The notes beneath the pieces are model-generated. The model saw only the letters and a list, made by a program, of their open reading frames with translations, made no database searches and was not told where the DNA came from. Shown piece by piece: positions 36,464 through 45,587 of a DNA stretch of 64,000 nt; the stretch's first letter is position 1; each line of letters begins with the position of its first letter. The stretch lies in the NCBI GenBank assembly GCA_037127915.1, contig JBAXXL010000001.1, forward strand, positions 151,162 to 215,161. The letters are read 5' to 3'. A program made the translations under genes and the position numbers. Source of the stretch: JBAXXL01 sp037127915 (GTDB lineage: Bacteria; Bacteroidota; Ignavibacteria; Kapaibacteriales; UBA2268).

Positions 36464-36537
36464 GCGTCCGTAGCTCAATTGGATAGAGCGTTGGATTCCG
36501 ATTCCAAAGGTTATGGGTTCGATTCCCTTCGGGCGTG
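36464..36537 (+). tRNA. tRNA-Arg, anticodon CCG (reads CGG)
   Basis: A complete cloverleaf can be drawn. Acceptor GCGTCCG pairs with CGGGCGT (G-T at the first pair, T-G at the fourth). The D arm is GCTC/GAGC. The anticodon arm is TTGGA/TCCAA around TTCCGAT, with CCG at 36498-36500. The T arm is ATGGG/CCCTT around TTCGATT with one T-T mismatch. Discriminator G; CCA is not encoded. The intron-free, 74-base length is normal. Confidence 0.95.
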
Positions 36538-36572
36538 CTAAATAATTGAATAATAATTAAAAATTAGAGGAT

Positions 36573-37295
36573 ATGAAAGAGAAAAACGAATTGCAAGGGG
36601 GCGTCCAAAAGAAGGATGCCATTGCAAAAGAAGCAAACCAGGAGCATAAACTTTTGGGTTTCATAACAAGGAACTCAAAGGTTATAATTGTTCTTGGTGT
36701 CGCTGTGATAGCAGTAGTTCTACTGATTTACTATTTCAATTGGAGAGCGGAAAAACGTTATAACGAAGCCTCCTTGGCTTTGATGCGTGTCATTGAATAC
36801 TACCAAATCGGAGAGTATGAGACCGCATTAAACGGCAATCCGCAAATTCAAATCCGCGGCGAAAAGCTAAAAGGTTTGAAAGAAATCTCCGATGAATATT
36901 CCAGTACAGAACCCGGCAAGACAGCGGCATTTTTTGCCGGTTTATCCGCAACAAAACTCGGTGAAGTAAAAGAAGCAAAAGATTTTTATGTAGAAGCCTC
37001 AAAATCAAAAAGTGAGGCTGTAAGTATGGGAGGCTTTGCGGGAATGGCCTCATGCTTTGAAACTGAAGGCAACTATAAAGAAGCCGCGGAAAACTACATT
37101 AAAGCGGCTGACAAAGCCTTGGATGACAACAGTAAAGCACGTTACATGTATTTCGCAGGTCTATCGTTTGAAAAAGCGGGCGACAAGCAGAAAGCAGGCG
37201 AGTTCTACAAACGTATAGTTGACGAGCTTGAAAAAAGCAGTTTCATAAACTATGCAAAGTCTGGACTTGTAAGACTTGGCATAGAATTTGAATAG
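36573..37295 (+). CDS. Membrane-anchored tetratricopeptide-repeat protein
   Basis: 240 residues. A hydrophilic N-terminus (~33 residues) precedes one membrane helix (VIIVLGVAVIAVVLLIYYFN, residues ~38-57). The rest has three or more TPR-like helical pairs (AAFFAGLSATKLGEVKEAKD, FAGMASCFETEGNYKEAAEN, MYFAGLSFEKAGDKQKAGEF). The layout resembles YfgM-type ancillary proteins that meet the Sec translocon and help secreted proteins, but this is only an analogy. It begins 35 bases after the tRNA and ends 90 bases before the giant secreted-protein gene, with no terminator in either gap, so one transcript may cover all three. Confidence 0.75.
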   Translation: MKEKNELQGGVQKKDAIAKEANQEHKLLGFITRNSKVIIVLGVAVIAVVLLIYYFNWRAEKRYNEASLALMRVIEYYQIGEYETALNGNPQIQIRGEKLKGLKEISDEYSSTEPGKTAAFFAGLSATKLGEVKEAKDFYVEASKSKSEAVSMGGFAGMASCFETEGNYKEAAENYIKAADKALDDNSKARYMYFAGLSFEKAGDKQKAGEFYKRIVDELEKSSFINYAKSGLVRLGIEFE

Positions 37296-37385
37296 TAAAT
37301 ATGTAATTTTTATTAGTTAATAGACAGAAAATTAGAATTTTTTTAATAAATTATTGTCTGAATTGTTTTAATAGTTGGAGGTATC

Positions 37386-40300
37386 ATGCAACGATTGATT
37401 CGTTTGACACTCTTAATGGTCTTAGCAGGCATCATTTGCTCCGGAAACTTGTTGGCACAAAAACCACAAGCTTATGTATCCGGTCGCATCGCGCCTGATA
37501 AGGTTCGAGTATTTTTAAAAGACTCGACCTACATTATCGATAGAGATTTGGTTGTCGGCGGTACATTAATTATCGAGCCGGGATCCGAAATCCTATTCTA
37601 TCCTAACGGACGCCTTATAGACTCAACCGGCGGACGTATTATCGCGGATGGTTTAGCAAGAGCTACCTATAACCCAGGTAGTTTAAATCCATTGTCACCA
37701 AATGATGACTACTATGGATATGCAGATCCGAATTATTTCTTAAACGCAGGTGTAGTAGAAGTTAACACAACTGAAGAGTTTACTGTTAACCGTAAAAAAG
37801 AAAACTACATCTACAACGTATTACTCGACGTAGTAAATAAAACGTTGGTAAACTTACGTAATCCTGACAACACGTCAGTTTACGGACCTTACTCTAAATA
37901 TGTATCGAGTACAGGTTTAGTAGTAGGTAATGACCCTACCAAGGTTATCATTTCCTACGAACAAGCTATGATGTTCATAGCTGGTCGCTTAGGCGAATAT
38001 AATCCTCCTAAAGGTGATTCTTTGATCAATATCATAAAATGGCAACGTTTCGGATATAAATCCGTTGATATCGAAGAACAACAAATCCTTTTCAGAGGAC
38101 AACCAGAAGGCAAAGCAACTAGAGAATATGGTCACATCGTGATCCTTCCTGGTGCAAGAGCCGCCTTCTTTAGAAATTGTAAATTTGACAATTTCAAAAA
38201 AGATGTTACTGTTAGCCGTGGACCTTTCTATAATGATAAAGTCCAAGGTTCTATTTACACAGCTATTAACAACAAGTTGAATCAAATGACAAATGGCGCC
38301 GGTGGTGCTATCGCTTCATTGAGTTCAAGAACTTGGTTATTAGAATGTACATTTACAAATAACATGGCTCGTAATCGCGGTGGTGCTTTAATGATGTTAC
38401 AATCTCCAGAAGGTTATCCTAAAACGAGCAAAACATTAGCACGCTACGATTTGGACAAAAACCCAACAATCTTAGATCCTGATTATACTGCTTCTACTAT
38501 AATTGAAGAAGGTAATTACCCAGGAATGAGCAAATTGTTGAAAATTGACGCTATTGACGAAACAGAAGGCGAACCTTTATTAGACGGCGAACGTCAAGCA
38601 TTTGATGATGCTCGTTTGGCAGTTTATTTAGGCCGTGTAAGAAACCTGACATTTGATAAAAACTTTGCTAGACTAGCTAATACAGATACTGTAGCCGGAA
38701 TCATCGATGATGATGTACAAAATCCTGCACACTATCCACAAGCTTATGGCGATTTTGCAAATGGCGGTGCTATCTATATGGCTGGCGAAGGTTACGCTCG
38801 CAATTCAAGCATTGAAGTTGCTCTAGGTTGCAACAATCAAATTAAAATCGGTGGAAAATATGTAGATTTATACACATCTGCCAGCAATTTCGCTTTTGAC
38901 CAATTTAGAGCTACAAATAACTTTGCCGCTAACTATCAAGACGCTTCAGGTTCTGAAGGTGCTCGTGGTGGTGCAATTTACTTAGGTAAAAATACAGCTT
39001 TAATTTTAGCTGGCGAGTTGAAAGACAACTACACATATACTAAATATATGAATGAAGGTACACGCGCCGCTTCTTACTCAATGGGTGGTGGTGTTTATAT
39101 CGATAATTCAAATGGTAGATTCCAATTACGCGGCGGTCCTGCAAGAACAAATGATAACCCTACTTACGTAGCTGGTAATTATGCAGGTGCCGGTGGTGCT
39201 ATCTTTATTGATGGTAATGCAAACAAACCAGGTTCTCCAATTATTGGCGGTAGCGATGTTAAATTAATCACAAGAGATTGGGGTTTTGATATCGTTATTG
39301 AAAATAACTCAGCAACTGCATTCGGTGGTGCTATATTTACAAAACGTCAATCAACCATTAATGGTGCCGGTGGCGTTGAAGTAAATTCATTGATCGGTTA
39401 CGGTGGTAAATACCCTGTGAAATTCTACAATAACAAAGCCGGTTTCGCTGGTGGCGCTATTGAATCTTTCATTCCGTTTGCTGACCCAGGTCAATATATT
39501 CCAACTTATTTAAAAACTATGAAAATTGCTCGTGCAGAATTCATTGGTAATAAAGTAGGTGAATCTTCATATTCTAATAATAATGGCAAAAACGATTTCG
39601 CGGCGGACGTTCGTGGCGGTGGTGCGGTTTATGCAGTTAATACAGAATTAAATGAAGTAAAAGGTACATTGTTCCAAAATAACATAGTTTATAATGGTAA
39701 CGGTGGTGCTTTATCTATTCTTTGTCCTTCAAAACAAGCAAAACGCGCTTTTGTAACGGACTTAGATCAAATCAATCATTATAGTGATGGTTTAGTTAAA
39801 GGTTATACCTCTAACGATCCAGTATTCACTTATGATTTGACTAACTTTCCTGCAGATGCAAGAATGTTAACACGCTTTATCGGCAACCAAACAGTTGTTG
39901 AAGATGCAGTAATGGCAGATCAAGCAGGTACAGGTACAACTCAAGAAGAAATTGGAACTAAAGCTACAACAACACAATTGTTGGCTTCACATTGGACAGA
40001 TGCAAGTAATGGCGTTGCTGTAGGTTATGGCGGCGAAATTATTAAATTGACTAATGGCGGTTTAAATTGGCAATATATTACCTCAGGTACAAAATACAGA
40101 TTGGAAGATGTTCAATTTGTAAGCTCATCAACAGGTTTTGCAGTAGGTGACCATAGCGTTATCTTGAAAACAACTGATGGTGGTTTGACTTGGGTAAATA
40201 AAAACTCTGACGTAACAAGCACATTATATGATGTGAACTTTGTTGGTACAAACGATGGTTATGCAGTAGGTGACGGCGGTGTTGTTTATATAACTAAAAA

Positions 40301-43300
40301 CGGCGGCGAAACATGGACTAAAAAAGTTATCACAGATGGTAATTTATACGGTGTATCTTTCACAAGCAAATTAGTAGGTTATGTAGTTGGCGCAAACGGC
40401 TATATATTGAAAACTGTCGATGGCGGTTTGAATTGGGATTATACCCCAATGATCGGTATGACAAAAGATCTTAAATCAGTATTCTTTGTAAGTGCTACTG
40501 CCGGCGTCGCTGTTGGTATCGATGGTACTGTAATTCAAACTCCTGATGGCGGTGACACATGGAATTTAATTCAAGAAGGTTTGTTCCAAGATGATTTGGA
40601 AAACGTTTTCTTCCTAAGTACACAAACTGGTTATGCCGCTGGTAAATACGGTGAATTGTACAAAACAGTAAACGGTGGAACAACTTGGGCTAAATTAAAC
40701 ATGGGTAATACTTGGAACATACAATCAGTTTACTTCCCATCACCAACAACGGGTTATATCGTAGGCGACTATGGTATGATCAAAAAAACTGTTGACGGCG
40801 GTACATCATGGTCTACAGTAGTACCTCATGATGATGCAGTAATTGACGTAGTAAGAAGAAATGCTGACACATATATTCCTGAAAACGGTATTGGTTTGGG
40901 TGGCGCTATCTTTATTTTAGACAGCCTAAATTGGGACGGACAAGGTCATGTTGATACAGCAGATATGTTCTTATTCAATCGCGTAAGAATCCAAAATAAC
41001 AAAGCTTATACAGGTTCTGCAGTTTACTCAGATAACTTTAACTTAAAATTGGTTTTCAACCGCTCTTTGATTACAAAGAACGTTGCAACATCAATCATTG
41101 GTAAAACACAAAACGTTATAACAGGTCCTTTTGTACGCCCAAGCGAAAATATTTTGTCAAGCGACTTAGCTCCTGCAACATTATATGGTGAAATTCAAGG
41201 TCCACTTCCTGCAAATGAATTTTCAGAAGCAGCAAACTCTATTTATGATAACGATGCTCGTTTCTTAATTAGATTACCAGATGCACCAAATACAAAAGGT
41301 ATTTTAACTGGCTCAACCGGTATTGGTTTTGGCGGAACAGATACATTACGTGGAAACTATTGGGGTGAAACTCAAGCTAACGTTATTATGGATATAGTAG
41401 CATTAAGCAACGAAAGCCTTCGCGCAAGAATGGAAACATTCTTCGTAGCCGGTGATCCTGCAAAATCTTGGTTACCTTTCTTATACCCTAAGACAGCTGA
41501 TCCAAGAGAACAAGGTCCATTCGAATCAATCGGTATTTATAAATATGATTTGGTTCCTTTGGATAATGCCGCTGGCGATGTAACAAAACCTGGCACTATG
41601 AGTATTCCTGAACAATTATTGTTCTCAGGCCTAGTATATGATATGTACGACAAAGGTACAGATATCAAAACAGCTGATTACTCAAAACGCAGAATGAGTC
41701 CTATTGAAGATTTCGCAGTTGGAATCCCTCCACTATTGAAATCTTTTAAAGACGATACTAAACCATCATTTGGCAAATATGTTAAAAAATGGGCTCGTGA
41801 TCCACAAGTAGCTGAAATGAGAGACCCTCAAGGTAATTTAGTTTACCCTGCATTAGCCGCATTACAAACTGAATGGTTCTCACCTGATTCAAATGGTGTT
41901 GATCATCATCCAATTGGATACCCACTATATTTGGAAGCAAATGTGGATTATCGTGGCGACGAAAACCTAAGTAACAATGACCCATTGATGTTGAATGAAT
42001 CAGTATTCTTCGTAATAAACGAATCGAATAATGATATCGTTAGAGTTAATTTAAAACAAGTAGGCGAGGGTGCTCCTTATTTAGAAGTATTCAGAAATAC
42101 TGTTGAATTAGTTCCTGACTCTTCACATTTAGCAGGTTATAATAACCAAAATAGATATATCAACCGTAGATTATCCGAAGGTTTGAAAACTATCGGTAAC
42201 GGTGCAGAATTATTACGTAAGTTAAGAAGAAATGCTATGAATGAAGATTATTCAGCATTACAAGGCAGAAAATATCATGCAGACGTTAAGAAATTAGGTT
42301 TGAATGAAAATATTCAAGACATGCTTGTTAATAAATTATTCAGCAACCGTCCTACAATGCCTACTTCTAACCAAGACGGCAACAACTCAATGACTACTTT
42401 CTTTGCTGGTGAACGCTACCGCGCTCTTCCTGTAAAAGTTGGTGATACTATCCGTGTAATCTCAAGAACATTCTTGTGGAGAACAGCACAAATTGATGAT
42501 ATTGATGGCGTTATGAAAGGCGGATTAAAATTCGTAGTTTCTGAATCATCTTTACCACCTCACTTTACTGGTGATATTCCAAAATTGAAAAACAATATAT
42601 TCACTAAAGTTGTTCCTACACAATATCCTTGGAGAACAGGATACGACACATTAGTAGTTGATGAATTTGCAAATAGAATCTTCATTACAGAAGATCGTAC
42701 ATATCCTGCAAGAAACAATGAATACAAACCTGGCCGTGACTCTATTTTAGCAGTTACAGCTATTGATTCAGTATTGCTATATGACCCAAGCTCAGTATTA
42801 CAACCTACGAAATTTGGACAATTGTTCTATGAATGGGAAGTTGATGCGAATAGCGGTTTATCTTATTGGTTGTCGGTAAAACAATTTGCCGCTGACAAAA
42901 CAAAAGATAATGCTAAAGGTTATATTCAATTCCAAGGTAAACCAATCAATCCTTTCGTAGTACCAGGCGGTGAATGGGTAACTGTTCGCGCAGGTAACTA
43001 TCCTCCTTCATGGCGTTTAGTTGATAAAATGAAAGCAGATGGATTAAGTGCAGATTTGATTTCAAAATTTGTTGAAACATTCCCACCTTATTTCAATGCA
43101 ACAGTTTATGACTATAACCCAGGATTGCCTACAGACAATGCACGCTTCTTACAACAAGATACAATTGACTTCGGTTCAAAATATTATCAACAATACAAGT
43201 TCCAAATATTTGTTGTTGACAGTGCTCCAAGATTCATTGAATTTGACGAGACACCTGAAACAGTAAAACGTATAGACGATCCTGCTGTTGATTATGTAAT

Positions 43301-45521
43301 ATATAACCCTTCAGTTTATCCTTGCTCATATCCTGATGATGTATTAGGAACTGAAGTACTAATTGCTAACGTAACTGATAAATTGAGATTCCAAGTAGAC
43401 ATCAATACTGATGACGAATGTGAAGATCATTCACCAGCTGTTACAGCAAAAAATCCAGCTTGGGATTACCGTTACGGTATGACTGCTTATGGATTTATGA
43501 ATTTAGCAATATATAATGAAGGGCGTGATACAATCGTTATTGACGATATGTTATATGAAGGCGAGAGTAAATTTACTCCTAATGATACAATGATCGTTGT
43601 TCAAACACGCCCAGAATGGATGTCAAACAAATACATCTGTAAATATGGCGATGACTCTAACAAAGATCTTGTAGTTGGCGATTTTACAACTTATGGTAAA
43701 TTGAATATTCGTATACCAAAAGCTGAAGCTATGAATCTTTTGAATCCTATCAAAGCTGACGATGACAATGAAACAGGTTATATGATTAATGATACAGTAT
43801 TCACAGTAATTGCAAACGACGGTCACTCAGGCTTGTCAACAAAACAATATCCTGTTTATATCAACTATCAACCAACTATTACAAATGACACATTACCAAC
43901 TGCTATTCAAGCTCAAGATTATAACTATTATTTGGATGTATATGGCGAAATATTAGGAACAAGAAGTATTAAAGTATTCGATCCTAACGTTGACCAAGCA
44001 CAAAAATTCGAATTGATTTATAAGAGTGATGTAAGAAGTAAAATAGCGAAAGATCCTTGCTTTGCAGAAGCAGGCGATTGGGACCTAACAGGTAAAAACA
44101 CTACACCAAATTGGTTGCAAATCAACAAAGAAAGTGGCGTACTTTATGGTACACCAGGTATTAATGATGTTGAAGATCCAACGATTAATGGTGGTAGAAT
44201 AACAGAAATGGTTACTGTATTGGTAACTGATGAAAATGGTTTGAATGATTTAAAAACATTAAGAATGTACGTTCAAGCAATTGCTTACAAACCTTCACTT
44301 AAATCTTTGTTGTCAACACATTGTGTTGACAAAGGCGGCTCATTTGTAGATTATCTAATCGTAAGTGATAAAGACTTCTTACGCAGTGGTGACAGAGTTA
44401 CCATTAAAGTTTATAATGCAGAAACAGGTGATGAAGTAACATCAATCAAAGTAGACCCAGCTGTTATAAATGCGGATGATGTAAATGTTAAAGATACTAC
44501 GATTACTATTTCTTCAGACAATTTCCAAGAAACTCCAAATACTCCTGACGGCAAACTAAAATTAATAATAGTAGCAACAGATAGATTTGGATACTCTGAT
44601 ACATTAGATTATTATATCGGTACTTCATTAGAAGTTGATTTTGCCGCAGACGTAACTGTAAAGAATGCTAACGGATCATTCCAAGTATTAAACTTCGGTA
44701 CATCTTCACGTCAAGAAGCTTCTAGAGGCGACGGAACAGACAACCCACTATGGTTAGGTAAATTAGATTACGTATTCTGTGAATATGAATTACCTCCTTT
44801 ACCTCCAAGTGACGTATTTGATGCACGTTGGCAAATACCTACAAGAACTGGTACTTTACGTAACATTCATCCATCTTTAGCGGCTGGTGAATCAGGACGC
44901 TCAGTATATGAAGCTAAATTCCAAGCTGGTGGTGTACAATCAGAATCATCAATATTCTATCCTGTACAAATCAAATGGGAACCTGGACAGATTCCTACCA
45001 TAGGCGACGCAACAAAGAACCCAGCTGGTTATATGTGGGTAATTAAAGATGCCGGTTCAAACGGTCAAATCTTCCGCGCTAGAATGGATGCTCCTGATAA
45101 AGAGTTCTTCAATGCTTCAAACATTGGTATGACTTGGGATGCTGATAACAAAACTTGGGTAATCACAGTTAACAGAACTGATGTTACAGGATTTATTATT
45201 GATTACGTAGATCCAGTATCAGTTAGTCAAGATGGTCAAATAACAGCTACACAAGTAACTAGTGTTTCTCCTAACCCAGTAAAAACTTCAACTAATGTTA
45301 CTTTCACTGTTTTAGAATCAAGTGAAATTAAATTAGAAGTTGTTGATATGTTAGGTAACATAGTAAAAGTATTAGAAAACGGAATGTACAATCCTGGTAC
45401 TTATGTATCAGATTGGAATGGAACAGATAATAACAATAACATAATGGCATCAGGTGCTTATCAAGTAAGATTAGTAAGCGGTAACAATGTTTCAACATAT
45501 CTTGTAAGATTAGTAAAATAA
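37386..45521 (+). CDS. Giant secreted adhesin-like protein: Pmp-like beta-helix, YCF48 propeller, T9SS sorting domain
   Basis: 2711 residues. Signal peptide ends near LLAQ. Residues ~70-860 hold beta-helix repeats of Pmp type: G-G-A-[ILV] paired with F-x-x-N (e.g. NGAGGAIASL with FTNN, FYNNKAGFAGGAIE, FQNNIVYNGNGGALSIL). Residues ~865-1155 are seven YCF48-like blades (pattern G-[YFV]-[AV]-[VA]-G-x-x-G-x-[IVL]-x-[KQ]-T-x-[DN]-G-G-x-x-W). GGAIF and IQNNKAYTGSAVY then resume the beta-helix. A long unassigned part follows, then an Ig-like He_PIG stretch (NWLQINKESGVLYGTPG), an ELPPLPPSDVFDARW element and a T9SS type A / FlgD-like end (ISPNPVKTSTNVTF ... YLVRLVK). A strong TTGGAGG precedes the ATG. 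It is likely an abundant surface protein. Confidence 0.88.
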   Translation: MQRLIRLTLLMVLAGIICSGNLLAQKPQAYVSGRIAPDKVRVFLKDSTYIIDRDLVVGGTLIIEPGSEILFYPNGRLIDSTGGRIIADGLARATYNPGSLNPLSPNDDYYGYADPNYFLNAGVVEVNTTEEFTVNRKKENYIYNVLLDVVNKTLVNLRNPDNTSVYGPYSKYVSSTGLVVGNDPTKVIISYEQAMMFIAGRLGEYNPPKGDSLINIIKWQRFGYKSVDIEEQQILFRGQPEGKATREYGHIVILPGARAAFFRNCKFDNFKKDVTVSRGPFYNDKVQGSIYTAINNKLNQMTNGAGGAIASLSSRTWLLECTFTNNMARNRGGALMMLQSPEGYPKTSKTLARYDLDKNPTILDPDYTASTIIEEGNYPGMSKLLKIDAIDETEGEPLLDGERQAFDDARLAVYLGRVRNLTFDKNFARLANTDTVAGIIDDDVQNPAHYPQAYGDFANGGAIYMAGEGYARNSSIEVALGCNNQIKIGGKYVDLYTSASNFAFDQFRATNNFAANYQDASGSEGARGGAIYLGKNTALILAGELKDNYTYTKYMNEGTRAASYSMGGGVYIDNSNGRFQLRGGPARTNDNPTYVAGNYAGAGGAIFIDGNANKPGSPIIGGSDVKLITRDWGFDIVIENNSATAFGGAIFTKRQSTINGAGGVEVNSLIGYGGKYPVKFYNNKAGFAGGAIESFIPFADPGQYIPTYLKTMKIARAEFIGNKVGESSYSNNNGKNDFAADVRGGGAVYAVNTELNEVKGTLFQNNIVYNGNGGALSILCPSKQAKRAFVTDLDQINHYSDGLVKGYTSNDPVFTYDLTNFPADARMLTRFIGNQTVVEDAVMADQAGTGTTQEEIGTKATTTQLLASHWTDASNGVAVGYGGEIIKLTNGGLNWQYITSGTKYRLEDVQFVSSSTGFAVGDHSVILKTTDGGLTWVNKNSDVTSTLYDVNFVGTNDGYAVGDGGVVYITKNGGETWTKKVITDGNLYGVSFTSKLVGYVVGANGYILKTVDGGLNWDYTPMIGMTKDLKSVFFVSATAGVAVGIDGTVIQTPDGGDTWNLIQEGLFQDDLENVFFLSTQTGYAAGKYGELYKTVNGGTTWAKLNMGNTWNIQSVYFPSPTTGYIVGDYGMIKKTVDGGTSWSTVVPHDDAVIDVVRRNADTYIPENGIGLGGAIFILDSLNWDGQGHVDTADMFLFNRVRIQNNKAYTGSAVYSDNFNLKLVFNRSLITKNVATSIIGKTQNVITGPFVRPSENILSSDLAPATLYGEIQGPLPANEFSEAANSIYDNDARFLIRLPDAPNTKGILTGSTGIGFGGTDTLRGNYWGETQANVIMDIVALSNESLRARMETFFVAGDPAKSWLPFLYPKTADPREQGPFESIGIYKYDLVPLDNAAGDVTKPGTMSIPEQLLFSGLVYDMYDKGTDIKTADYSKRRMSPIEDFAVGIPPLLKSFKDDTKPSFGKYVKKWARDPQVAEMRDPQGNLVYPALAALQTEWFSPDSNGVDHHPIGYPLYLEANVDYRGDENLSNNDPLMLNESVFFVINESNNDIVRVNLKQVGEGAPYLEVFRNTVELVPDSSHLAGYNNQNRYINRRLSEGLKTIGNGAELLRKLRRNAMNEDYSALQGRKYHADVKKLGLNENIQDMLVNKLFSNRPTMPTSNQDGNNSMTTFFAGERYRALPVKVGDTIRVISRTFLWRTAQIDDIDGVMKGGLKFVVSESSLPPHFTGDIPKLKNNIFTKVVPTQYPWRTGYDTLVVDEFANRIFITEDRTYPARNNEYKPGRDSILAVTAIDSVLLYDPSSVLQPTKFGQLFYEWEVDANSGLSYWLSVKQFAADKTKDNAKGYIQFQGKPINPFVVPGGEWVTVRAGNYPPSWRLVDKMKADGLSADLISKFVETFPPYFNATVYDYNPGLPTDNARFLQQDTIDFGSKYYQQYKFQIFVVDSAPRFIEFDETPETVKRIDDPAVDYVIYNPSVYPCSYPDDVLGTEVLIANVTDKLRFQVDINTDDECEDHSPAVTAKNPAWDYRYGMTAYGFMNLAIYNEGRDTIVIDDMLYEGESKFTPNDTMIVVQTRPEWMSNKYICKYGDDSNKDLVVGDFTTYGKLNIRIPKAEAMNLLNPIKADDDNETGYMINDTVFTVIANDGHSGLSTKQYPVYINYQPTITNDTLPTAIQAQDYNYYLDVYGEILGTRSIKVFDPNVDQAQKFELIYKSDVRSKIAKDPCFAEAGDWDLTGKNTTPNWLQINKESGVLYGTPGINDVEDPTINGGRITEMVTVLVTDENGLNDLKTLRMYVQAIAYKPSLKSLLSTHCVDKGGSFVDYLIVSDKDFLRSGDRVTIKVYNAETGDEVTSIKVDPAVINADDVNVKDTTITISSDNFQETPNTPDGKLKLIIVATDRFGYSDTLDYYIGTSLEVDFAADVTVKNANGSFQVLNFGTSSRQEASRGDGTDNPLWLGKLDYVFCEYELPPLPPSDVFDARWQIPTRTGTLRNIHPSLAAGESGRSVYEAKFQAGGVQSESSIFYPVQIKWEPGQIPTIGDATKNPAGYMWVIKDAGSNGQIFRARMDAPDKEFFNASNIGMTWDADNKTWVITVNRTDVTGFIIDYVDPVSVSQDGQITATQVTSVSPNPVKTSTNVTFTVLESSEIKLEVVDMLGNIVKVLENGMYNPGTYVSDWNGTDNNNNIMASGAYQVRLVSGNNVSTYLVRLVK

Positions 45522-45528
45522 TTTAATA

Positions 45529-45555
45529 GGGAAGTCCCCTGAAAAGGGGACTCCC
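45529..45555 (+). repeat. GC-rich hairpin between the first two genes of the surface-protein cluster
   Basis: GGGAAGTCCCCT pairs with AGGGGACTCCC around GAAA (one bulged base), eight bases after the stop of the giant gene. No T-tract follows, so it is more likely a partial terminator or an RNA-stabilising 3' element that sets the ratio of the first gene to the later ones. Confidence 0.6.
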
Positions 45556-45587
45556 ATTACAAAGAAAATATTAAGGAGATATAAATA

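Noticed and set aside
37386..45521. Chlamydia-type Pmp autotransporter
   Set aside because: The Pmp-like repeats are present but there is no C-terminal autotransporter barrel; the end is a T9SS sorting domain.
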